A stretch of 64,000 nucleotides of DNA. Source: Xenoacremonium recifei (lineage: Eukaryota; Ascomycota; Sordariomycetes; Hypocreales; Nectriaceae). The stretch is from positions 372,001 through 436,000 of the forward strand of contig WOFQ01000001.1 in NCBI GenBank assembly GCA_012184525.1, given 5' to 3'. Below are positions 54,750-64,000 of this stretch, one piece after another (the first letter of the stretch is position 1; every line of letters begins with the position of its first letter). The notes beneath the pieces are model-generated. The model was given only the letters and a program-made list of their open reading frames with translations, ran no database searches and was not told where the DNA came from. The translations under genes were made by a program, and so were the position numbers.

Positions 54750-56609
54750 CTATGGGTGTTTTTAAGAGCCACGGAGAGAGTGAGAGGAGCTTTGTGTACC
54801 AACGATTATCGGGGATTCGGCCCCGATTCTAAGAATAATCTGAAGCTAGTGAAGTCCAGTTCCAGACAAGCCATAATTGATCATTCAAAGAAAGAGATTG
54901 CGATTTTCGATCCTTCAGCATGGCGACGCGCCATCTTTCTGCTACTGAGCACCAACGGATTGAAGTCAAATATCGGAGTTCGGCCCCGAGTAAGGATCGG
55001 CGAAGAGCGCCCTGTTCATGGATACTAGGGGGCCGTCCATCGGAGAATCCCCGTTACGGCGAACACCAACCTAGAATTTACAAAAGCTTTGCATTCTCCC
55101 CTGTTTGAATCGAAAGACATCCATGGTTGATTGGGAGTGCAACTGCCGACATTCGTCGATATGTCGATTAGATCAGTGCATTGGGGGTTTGTAAATCATG
55201 CACATCCAGCGGGGGACGAGTCTAAAAGGTGTCGGAGGGCAAAGAAATGAGAGATCATGACAGGCACAAATGGGCAAGGCCTATTCGAGAGGGTATTCGC
55301 AAATACTGAAGGAGAAAGAATTATTAGAAGCAGAAAACAACAAAATTGTTTAATCGAAATCAACAATGCATGCTAGTTGCTACTTGTTTGGCGATAGCAT
55401 TTTCTCTGAAGCGCCCTAGGGAACGGTCAATATTTTTGCAACCAGCTTGCATTCCGAGCTCAGACTGGTACATGGGCGGATTGTTGACAACGGCAAAATG
55501 CAATGCAAAGCAAGCTGTCCTGTAAACGTGCTTATGGCTTCGATATGAAATTATCACTCACATTCGTTTTCGTGCCCTTTCCCTTCGCAGCTGAGATATC
55601 GGAAACGAGGTCGGTCCGATGTCCAGCACAGGTGAGCGAAAGCTCCTTTATACCATACTACTCGACTCAGGAATACCTGTAACTTAATCATAGAGGCTTC
55701 TTCACTGGCCTCAAGTCATGTCTGACGCACAAACAATTAGTAGATGCTGGTTCTATTCTCCATTTTCACTTGCCGTACGATCGCTACATAAGTTGGGCAC
55801 CACTACCTAAATTTAACAGATCATGTCTATGGGGATATTATGTCCATGACCTGCCATGGTCTGCAGTACTTTACCTCATGATCCTGAAGTTAAGTTTCGT
55901 CCATTCACACGCGACATCGTCTTGCATTTCCTTGCTGTATTGTAGGCCTTCTTGGCCGGTCCCTCATATGGCCAAGACCGTATGAAAGACTCAAGAATTC
56001 TTGATCAAGAATCGGTGAGGGCGAACACAACAAGGACAGCAGTATTACCATCTCGTGTCATCAGCAATCGCAGTTTTTGCCCAGTTGTTTATGATGGCAT
56101 GTTAAGGCCAGAAAATGGCGTTATACCTAGAACGGATAGCCGAGCCGAGGTTGAGCGGTGGCTTTCGGCACAAGACTCGCCCCATTGCCGGCGGTGAACG
56201 CGTAAGGTAGGTGAGATTTCCTAATGAATGAAAAATGAAAAGAAAGTTTGAACAACAGTGTTTTGTATCGAGAATTTAGTCAATCAAAAAAACCGCAACA
56301 AGAAACCCAATCAACGGCTTTTGTAGCATCTCAATCACCAGTGGTTTTCTTCGCTTCCCCGCACCGCTTCGCCGTTTCGGCCCGATCGTGTGAGATTCCG
56401 GCATTTGGAGCAGACTCCACTGCCGATTCCTCCGACATTACAGTGAACATATATGATCAAGGGCAGGTAACCGAATGAATGAACGCGGACCGACACCAGA
56501 GAACCTCCCATACAGCAATATAAATCTCATAACACTGCTATCCCTATTCTATTGTTATCCACACTTGGCGAAACTCTACATCTAGACGCCCTCGAAGTTG
56601 CAACCTACA
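54750..56609. other. Spacer of 1.9 kb, no gene seen
   Basis: Frames at 54756..55028, 55360..55557 and 55770..56197 are short, unrelated in composition and without signal, motif or splice partner. Nothing is supported here. Confidence 0.5.
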
Positions 56610-57119
56610 ATGGCGCCCGAAGATTTCATACGGACAAACAAAACCTTTAGGAGAACTATCACAGTCATACACACAGACTCATGGAAGAATGCGTCTTACT
56701 TCGACCCCAGCAATCCTCCTCTGCATAAGGTAGAGGAGGTGTTCAACTTTGAAACGGATCATGGAGAATCAGAGTCGGACTGCAGCAATCCTGCCTCACC
56801 AGCGTCAACTCATGGAGAGCGAACCCAGTCCAGACGGCGGGCTGTCAAGGAGAACGCTGCACGTTATTTCACACCGAGGCCAGAGCTTCTGGACAATTTG
56901 AGATTGACGGAGCACGAACGATCTGATTTACGAAAATGTCTATCTAAGAACGAGCAAAATGAGAGAAAGGTTTCCGATTGGCAGAGGCAATCAACGATGA
57001 AGCGGCCTTGCCATGAAGCGCAAAAGCCGACGCCCTTCAAGCCCTACACAAAAGAGCAAATATCAGAACTAGAGAGTTGGGTTTGGACGTCTTTGGACGA
57101 AGGGCTACCATTTGCTTGA
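56610..57119 (+). CDS. Small hypothetical protein
   Basis: Single exon, 169 aa from the ATG at 56610 (MAPEDFIRTNKTFRRTITVI). The protein is polar and mixed-charge, with a Ser/Asp segment (ESESDCSNPASPASTHGERT) and a basic middle. Its C-terminal helix, PYTKEQISELESWVWTSLDE, is the most structured-looking part. There is no signal peptide or membrane segment. The context is AT-leaning spacer on both sides. It could be a genuine orphan gene or a chance frame; the coherent hydrophilic composition favours the first only moderately. Confidence 0.45.
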   Translation: MAPEDFIRTNKTFRRTITVIHTDSWKNASYFDPSNPPLHKVEEVFNFETDHGESESDCSNPASPASTHGERTQSRRRAVKENAARYFTPRPELLDNLRLTEHERSDLRKCLSKNEQNERKVSDWQRQSTMKRPCHEAQKPTPFKPYTKEQISELESWVWTSLDEGLPFA

Positions 57120-57946
57120 TAAGTTGATCTCTGTCGGGAATTTTCGGGAGTTTGGAACGACTGGGAATATTAGTTTGTGGAACCAAAAAGTCCGGCTGTC
57201 TCCGGTCATGAGATTTCACTATATTTCTTGGCGTATTGGGACAGTTTGTGTTTGCCTCATTGGTCTGCTTGGCACGGAGCGATTGGTCGAGCGGATAACT
57301 TGAAGTTTATTTAGAGTATGTGAAACTTTGTCGGAGCCTTCTAATGCATGAAATAGTGAACGGTGTGAACAGAACGTGAGGAAAGCCCGGGCAATAAGAA
57401 GAAAGACAGAGTGGCAATATAATAGAGAGAATTCTAGAAGAACTTTAGGCCTTGAGATTTGCCTCCTGTTGTGTTCAAGTAGATATTGTTACCCGTTTCT
57501 ATGCCTTCCCCAAACTTAGCCGGTTGGTTCAAGGGGACAACTCTAATTTGACTTGGAGGAAGGTTTAATAATGTGGATTATGAGTACGAGACAGTCTCAT
57601 CCTTCCCGGAGCATAGGAGCATTAAGGACATTCTGATTAACAAATTCATTTGCTAAACCACCTGCCAAGATCGTCATGGGATGGAGCTACTAGAGATTTA
57701 CGCCAAGGTCAAGGAGTGGCTAGACCAAAAAGCGTTGGTGGCCTCATTGAGCTAGACGGGTAACGGGAATCCTTCGACGAGCTTTCTTCAACTTCATAAG
57801 AACTACGGACGAGTCGAGAGTTAATGAAGAATGTAATTTTGAAGATATTTTTGCTCCATGAATTTACTTTAACAGTATTTTCTACAGCGTTGATCTCTGC
57901 CTCGCCACATCCTCATCTACTTCGTTATGTTGGCGCCATCTATTCT
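57120..57946. other. Spacer, no gene seen
   Basis: AT-leaning sequence between the small orphan and the 3' end of the sugar transporter. Nothing is supported. Confidence 0.5.
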
Positions 57947-59749
57947 TTAAACGACGGGCTGCTTCTCGTCGGGATTCTCCCGAGGAGCAATCTGTTCAGC
58001 AAAGACCTTGCCCCAGCGGCAGGCAAAGACATTGCCCATGGTCTCCTTCACATTGGCCCAGTTCTCCTTGACGATCTCGCTAGTTGGTCGGGAGAAAACC
58101 AGATCGATCTCCTCCAGAGTCTTGTTCTTGGTCTCAGGCATGAAGAAGATCTGGTAGAACTCGCCGATGAAGGCGATACCACCGTAGAAGCCAAGGGCAA
58201 GACCAGTCTTGGTCATAGCAGCCTGCATGGCAGAGAAGTTGTAGGTGACAACAAACGAGGCCAGGAAGAGCAGGGCGTCGGAGGTAGTCATGCCATAAGA
58301 TCGAAGATAAGTGGGATACACCTCCGAAGGGACGACCCAGGTCAAACAGGCGTAAGAACCGAAGAAGCCCATATAGATGATGAGACCAGAGAGATAAAGA
58401 CCCTCAACAGCTTGGAGATTGGTCTTGATGTTGACCTGGTAGCTGATGCCAATGAGGATAAGACCAATGCAGAATCCGGGAAGCATAGTGATGGCCCAGA
58501 ATCGACGGCCAACACGCTCCATCAGGAAGATGGCGGGAATAGTTCCGAGAAGAAGAGAACCGCCTCCGACAAGGGACATGTAGTTGGACTGCTTGTCGTC
58601 GAAGCCGATCTGGTTCATGAGGGTGGACATGTAGTACATGATGGCGTTGACACCAGTGAGCTGACCAAGCAGAATCATAATGTTGGCGTAAACGAGAGCA
58701 CGGCGAGCTCGAGGAACACTAGGTAACTTGGTTAGCACGGAAAAAGAACACAAGGAAGTTTTCTAGGGGTCACATACGTGAAGAAGTCCATCCAGGGGAA
58801 TCGTCGGTTGACAGCTCCCTCGTTCACCTCAGTGTCCTCCTGAGCCACGGCAGCCACCATGACGTAAAACTCCTCTCGGGCCTCAGAGCTCTCAATGCCT
58901 CGGATGCGCTTCCAGACCTTGTAGGCCTCCAGGGTTTGACCCTTGTGGATAAGGAAACGAGGACTTTCAGGCAGGAAGAGCATACCAAAGAACATGATGG
59001 TAGAGAAGACCAGAGAAGAGCCCAGGATGTAGCGCCAGTTGCCAGGGACGCTAAGGAACATGGCAGCAACAGCATAACCAAAGACCTCGCCAAGGGCGAT
59101 GTTGAATTGGTACAGGGACACCAGGTTACCTCGAATTCGGCGCTCGACAGTCTCAGCAACGTAAACGGGGACAGTACCACCTTCCAGACCGACACCAAGA
59201 CCAAGGATGACCCGGGCAGCCACAATCATACCTGGAGAATGTGGTTAGTTTTTTGGAGTTGACGGGGGTAAAAAAAAAAAACATACCAAAGTTGATAGAG
59301 CCAGCCTCAAGAGCCGCACCGATAGTGTAAAGGATGATAGATAGAATGATGGCGTTCTTACGGCCGAGGTACTCGTTGGCGGGTGACAGAAGCAGAGCAC
59401 CACCGACAGCGCCCAGGGGCATGCCCGAGTTGACCAAGCTGTTCTCCCGGGTGGTCAAGCCCAAGTCCTTGGGGAGGTACAGGTTGGCACCAGAGATAAG
59501 ACTCTGGTCCAGACCGGACAGCAGACCACCCATACTGGCGAAGGCGACCAGCAGCCATGTGAAGTGCTTGGGGTTGTTGAAGTTGATTTGGAAGAAGCCC
59601 TGGTTCAGACCGCCAGCCTCCTCGAGCTGGTGCTCCATATCGCTGATGAGCTCGTCGACCTGGTGGCCGCCAGCGCGGGCGACCTCCAGAGCCTCAAGCT
59701 CGATCTTCTCATGCTTGGCAGCAGTGATAGCAGACTTTTGCGGAGCCAT
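57947..59749 (-). CDS. MFS sugar transporter
   Basis: Minus-strand exons are 59749..59287, 59231..58778 and 58718..57947, totalling 1689 nt and 562 aa, a usual size for this family. A cytosolic N-terminus of about 80 residues precedes the first helix (FTWLLVAFASMGGLLSGLDQ). Sugar-porter motifs are visible: NEYLGRKNAI after helix 2, LPESPRFL, ERVGRRFW between helices 8 and 9, and PETKNKTLEEID after helix 12. A GxGVGLEGGTVPVYVAE-type sequence lies on exon 2. It is a plasma-membrane proton-coupled or facilitative carrier. The exact sugar or polyol cannot be told from sequence. A poly-A/T run next to the exon 1 donor (59270-59280) is at risk of sequencing slippage. Confidence 0.92.
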
Positions 59750-61118
59750 GGCTGCGATAAGTCTCGGTTCCCGGCGAGATTGATAGTGGGAGGAATCAGG
59801 ATCCGGATATCGACTGAGACCTGGCGGGCGAAGATCCCGGGACCTTATATACAATGCCCATTAAGCTCTCGGAAACCTGCTCTACAACAAAACAAAGCCC
59901 CGTCCAAAACGAGGGCCCCCATCCGGAGTGCCAACGGGGCCCCAACTGGGGCAGTCTGGGAGGTATGGAGTGTCTTCGCGTGACGACGTCGCCATAGCAC
60001 CGAGGATTTGGCCGACGCCGGACTCGACCGGTTGCGCACTTGAGACAGGTTAGCTGGGTCCACGGCGAGCGCAGAATCTGCAGTGTCCGATCTGAGCAAT
60101 TTCCGCAAACCGCGCGCTGGCAGATCCAAACATCCAGCATCGCAGCCATCAGGGGACAATCGCCAGCGCCGGAGCGTCCGCCAAGTCTATGCAACTCTCG
60201 CAGCCTGTAGGAGAACTCCCTCGCGCGCCACTAGTTCGCCAACAAGCTTTTTCGCCTCCCGGTCCGACAACTACCTCCCCTTCAGGGGGGGGTTCCCTGC
60301 CGATCAGCCTCCAACAATGCCGCCTGACCCGACCCCGCTGCTGGCCAGGCCCCGGCGGCAGTTGAAGGTGAGGATCGACCAACAGCAGGCCAGGCCAGGC
60401 CGGATCCTCTCACGATACGCGGGCTCCGGAGCCGCAGAGGGGACGGGCCCAAGTCAGGTGCAAGGCGAGACGCCGGCGAGAAAGGCGAAAACACGCTGCG
60501 AACAGCTGATCAGTGGCACGTGGGGGGCTTGTGGTTCTGCCGCGAACTAGGGCTGGATTGAACTGAGTCGTGTCTGTCCAGACAGTTTCGGGCAAGGGAT
60601 GATGACATTCTCAGGATGGCTTCAATGCCCGTTAGTCGCTCACACCACTAGGCCACCGACTAACAGCGGCGGGCCGGGTTCTAGAAGGGTTCCATTTCCT
60701 ACGTCATAGCCGGGAGGATGACCCGTTTTAAGCAATTATTCGGAGTTCTCATTTGTTGTCCGTAGAGGATGCTCAAGTCATGAGAGGCCTTTTCGTTGTA
60801 GGAAGGCGTTGGGATCGTGCATGCATTATCACGGTTCTCAACATTTATCAAAAAGGATTGAATCAACAATTTGAAATGCCAAGCTAACCAAAAGCGACAA
60901 GTGTCAGAAATCGCATAGTCAAAGCACAAAGGATAACGTTCCGGAACCCCCCGTCACCTTCTTATCAGTGTCTTCCCCAGAGCCAACATGCTCCTCCTCC
61001 AGCTTCCCCCCCCTTCGACTTCCCCAGGGGGAGAATTTCTAAAACCCTCACCAGCATGTCACTCAAATCATGCCGAGTCTAGAGCTGCAGTCTCCCCTTA
61101 TCCCTTCCCCCGCAGAGC
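59750..61118. other. Spacer with transporter promoter and an inverted repeat
   Basis: No gene is supported. The GC-rich first part is the promoter of the minus-strand transporter. An 8-bp perfect inverted repeat lies at 60631..60638 and 60657..60664 (GTTAGTCG / CGACTAAC), and the loop resembles a tRNA A-box on the minus strand, but no B-box follows. The frames at 60083..60550 have no motif. Confidence 0.45.
59946..59951 (+). promoter_or_regulatory. Possible CreA-type site upstream of the sugar transporter
   Basis: CTGGGG fits the fungal carbon-catabolite repressor consensus SYGGRG. It lies about 200 nt upstream of the transporter ATG, in the short palindrome-like CCCCAACTGGGG. Such short sites occur by chance often, so this is weak. 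Confidence 0.25.
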
Positions 61119-63036
61119 TCAGTGGATCTTGATTGCTGGCGTTTTGGGTGGCCCGACACACCTGCCCGGCATGTAGCCTACGCCGACACGTTCATATATC
61201 ACGCTCCCGTCTTGCTCATGACTAGTTGTCGGCGAGACGATGAGGAAGAAGTGAGTTCTTGTGTCTGGAGGCTGGCCACTCTGTGCCTCTTTCTGGATTC
61301 CCAAGAGCACGCCTTGCAACTTGTTTCCCCGAGAACCGACATGGACATCCCACAAGAGCTCACCCTCACAATCGAGCAACGTGATGTCCCTAACGGGCGC
61401 ACTCAAAGCAATCCCTACTTCCTGACTTGCCTGTTGAGTCGCATTTTCATCGCATGAGGACCATGGAGAATGCAATTCTTCCCAATCCACTCCGCCAAGA
61501 TCGAGGTCGAGGTAATCAATTTCGCCTTCGTAAGCCATCCATGACCAGGAAGGAACAGAAAGCGGGCTTCCTGGTGTGGTAGTAATCCTGATGAGCGAAG
61601 GAGAACCCTGACTCCGACACCAGAGGAGACTACGACGCAGAAGACCGCGCTTTTCGCCTTTGTCAAATATTCCAAACCCGCCACGGGCTCCGAAAGCCTC
61701 GAGGAGTCGGTTATGTATACCTTCAATGGCAATTGCCCGATCTGAAGATTTCTTGAACGCAAGGCGAGAGTACTTTTTATATAAGTCCTGGAAGCGGAGA
61801 ATCTTCTCTCCTTGTGTTGCGTCCATGAAGATCTTGGGGAATTCTGCGTCTCCTAGGAAAGCAGCCCGTTCACTAGGCCTAATGAGTAATCGGTAAATTC
61901 GGGTTTTTTTGCGTTTCAAAGAACTCACTTGGACATTTTGGTCAAAGTCTCACACCGAACCCCATCGCTACACTCAAAGTAGGTCTGGTGTTCTGTGAAG
62001 AATATCGTGCGTCGAGCCAGCGCGTGCTCCTGCATCACCCAACCACGCCGATTCAAATTCCCTTCCAAGACATGCTCGTTAAAGTTGTCAATATCCTCAC
62101 AGATGTGAAAGCACTCGTCTGGACGCCTGTGAATCGTCACGTAATTTCTCTCCTTCCGATCTTTGAGAAACCCGTCGTAATGGCCAGTTGACCGACTCGC
62201 TGCAATGACGCAGTATGCCAGGCTGAACACGGACTCCATCTTTCTAGCCTCACTATTGAAGTCTCCTCCGGCACCTTGGATGATACAGATGGAGTCGATC
62301 CACAGGTGTCGGACGCCCAATGCTCGTGTTGTGATGACAGCATCCCGGAATGTGGGTGGTAATTCAGCCACGCTAATGCCCTTCTTGTGGTCCTCAATAT
62401 TACCTAGCGTAGTGCTAAAATGAGGTCCCGTACCCCAGGGATGGGACAGAGCAATATACTGAAGATAAGGACCGAGACCAGTCTCCCACAGATGGACTGT
62501 GGGATCCCCGTCTTTTCCCACGTCAATGAGCCGTGTGGGCAAAGCTGGGGCTGAAAAATTCTCGTCTTTTTCAGACCACAGAGTCCTTCGACAACTCGTG
62601 TGAGCTTTGTCGCAAAAGCCGAGCCAATGCTTCATGATCTCAAAATGCGCATTGTTGGTAGCCTCTGAAAGTTTTGGCAACCCAATTGGGAGTTCTACTT
62701 CGGCCTTGTATCCTAACAGTACAAGCGCATTCAACTGTTAGCCTATAATAACGATAGAGTGCTGGAATGAGGAAGCATACCAGGAGTTGTGCAAATTGAA
62801 AGTACCGGATGGTCCTCTCCATGGAGGACAAATCGAGACTGAATCCTCTCAAACGTGACTTCTGACAAATTTGTCAGCTTCTTTTTGATGCAGATACTCC
62901 AGAACAGGCGGCAGAGATGGCAAATCTTCGCTTTATCTTCCAGCTCCCGCATCCGATACACAATGCTGAATCCTAGCCTCCAGAAATCATGGGCCATACA
63001 GCCTTCACAGAGCGGTGAAGATACATAGGATTGCAT
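61119..63036 (-). CDS. HET-domain (heterokaryon incompatibility) protein
   Basis: Minus-strand exons are 63036..62781, 62712..61929 and 61878..61119, totalling 1800 nt and 599 aa. The start is the first in-frame ATG; the frame stays open for 39 nt upstream, so a further 5' exon is possible. The N-terminus has cysteine pairs (LCEGC, ICHLCRLF). The HET domain spans about 180-350: YIALSHPWGTGP, AELPPTFRDAVITTRALGVR, HLWIDSICIIQ, SEARKMESVFSLAYCVIAAS and LNRRGWVMQEHALARRTIFF. The C-terminal half includes PLSVPSWSWMAYEGEIDYLD, common downstream of HET domains. Such proteins are cytoplasmic and can trigger cell death when genetically different hyphae fuse. Most family members have no tested role. 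Confidence 0.9.
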
Positions 63037-64000
63037 GTCGACGAACAGAGACTTTCCTTTCGCTTCTGAAAGCAAACCGAGAACGAACGGATTGTCAACA
63101 TAGATGTTCCAGCAATCGCCTAGCTAACGTCACAGTGAGTATTTTCTTTTACGAATTCAATTGAGTGACGTTCCAAGTCTTGCATATTTACTCACTTCCT
63201 AATTGTAAATAACTCAGCATTGCAAAATTGAGGTAGGGACAAAAGACTCACTGGCTGTCAAAATTCCCTAATTAGTCTTGAGTATCTCCAATGTCGTTAT
63301 TTACTTACATGCTAAGCAGAGAGGTCAGATATGGTTAGTTGCGAATAAAAGATAAGAATTGCTGCAAGGGACTCTTACAATCTGTTGATGTCAATTGGGG
63401 GCTCATCAAGACAGCTAGAAAGAATTGGTCTTGAACTCACGTACTAAATGATGTATTCAATCAGCGGGTTGCTCTAGGATAACTGGGATTGAACGTACGT
63501 TCTATTTCGGAAAGCCGTAAAATGAGTACCGATCAGCCAGAAACTGGGACTATGGATGAACTCACGGCCTGTGCAGATGTTATTCAACAAGCAGAGTACC
63601 GCGAGTTAGCGACTTTGTTTTCTCTAATTCTTACACTTTTATTCTTAGAGTACGTAGTCTGTGACATAACCAGATACTCAGATTCGCTCATTGTCCTTGC
63701 ATTTCTGGCGGTTGCGGTATCAGGCGGACCGCGAACAAACCGATCGGATCTCGGATGCCAATATTCCGTTTCGGGCTTGTCCATTATCTCCCGCAGTGAA
63801 TCTCTAACAGTGATTGAATTTTCTCGGAAATACCTCGACGTAGTTTTATATTGCGAACGGGGCTGATAAGGCGTGTCAGCGAGATGAGAAACCTCACTTT
63901 GGGGGTTTCCCTCTAGACTTGTAGTGCTTGGTGCTTGTATTGCTCTCAGGTTGGGTCCGAATTCCACAACTAGAAGTTTCGTCCTGACGATCTTCAGGAG
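63037..64000. other. 5' region of the HET gene and window edge
   Basis: The stretch holds the HET gene promoter and perhaps a missing 5' exon. Two overlapping frames, 63489..63866 (plus) and 63584..63967 (minus), are of similar length and neither has a motif. The minus frame (RENSITVRDSLREIMD) is slightly more protein-like. No call is made. The window ends here. Confidence 0.4.

Noticed and set aside
57824..58726. A 300-codon plus-strand frame over the sugar transporter
   Set aside because: It is antisense to exon 3 of a well-supported transporter and has no motif; it reflects codon bias of the real gene.
60601..60700. tRNA gene
   Set aside because: The minus strand has an A-box-like sequence but no B-box (GGTTCGA-type) or closing acceptor stem.
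63489..63967. Two overlapping frames at the window edge
   Set aside because: Both strands are open with equal length and no motif, so a real gene cannot be told from chance.
1..64000. CRISPR arrays, insertion sequences, complete transposons or viral insertions
   Set aside because: No regularly spaced short repeats, no transposase, reverse transcriptase or integrase motif, and no capsid or polymerase motif were seen in the frames read.

Overview
This window is nuclear DNA from a filamentous ascomycete, most likely a Eurotiomycete of the Aspergillus/Penicillium type. The evidence is short spliceosomal introns (about 45-80 nt, mostly GTRNGT...AG), compact genes on both strands, a Zn2Cys6/Acr-2-like regulator, a HET-domain protein, a CYP52-like P450 and a fungal rhodopsin-domain membrane protein. 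I saw no prokaryotic or viral genes, rRNA, convincing tRNA or CRISPR array. I rebuilt the spliced gene models by eye from splice consensus and reading-frame continuity. For most multi-exon genes the exon lengths sum exactly to a whole number of codons.

Layout. 0-9.3 kb is conserved housekeeping sequence: a Ubc6-type E2 enzyme (266 codons, active-site Cys87), a proline/glutamine-rich protein with a folded C-terminal half, a TMEM135-like multispanning membrane protein and a small protein with a C-terminal membrane segment. 9.5-15.9 kb is a tandem array of three paralogous single-exon genes of an unrecognised Cys-motif family, duplicated together with their promoters and 3' flanks. 15.9-26.5 kb is a compact candidate metabolic cluster: a single-module adenylation-carrier-condensation enzyme (1221 aa), a CYP52-like P450 (502 aa) and an Acr-2-like Zn2Cys6 regulator (612 aa). 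About 2 kb of possibly decayed coding sequence lies between the first two. 26.5-33 kb is gene-poor, with one small predicted secreted protein.

33-40.2 kb holds four lineage-type proteins: a disordered protein, a GCR1_C-domain DNA-binding protein, a Cys-rich protein with a serine-rich repeat, and a coiled-coil protein ending next to a very AT-rich patch. 40.4-47.9 kb returns to conserved genes: DPM3, a nuclear-type protein of unknown role, an OXLD1-like mitochondrial protein, a xanthine/hypoxanthine phosphoribosyltransferase and a Q-rich protein. 48-64 kb is accessory in character: an unclear spliced gene, a secreted cysteine protein with a well-formed TATA box and leader intron, a rhodopsin-domain membrane protein (366 aa), a small orphan, an MFS sugar transporter (562 aa) and a HET-domain protein (599 aa).

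The most interesting systems are the three-gene tandem array with its conserved regulatory unit, and the neighbouring A-T-C enzyme, P450 and regulator. The last duplicated flank of the array ends right beside the stop codon of the A-T-C gene, so the array and the cluster share a breakpoint. The product of the cluster cannot be named from sequence. The acyl-CoA-synthetase-like adenylation domain together with a CYP52-like P450 suggests a fatty-acyl or other carboxylic-acid substrate; this is inference.
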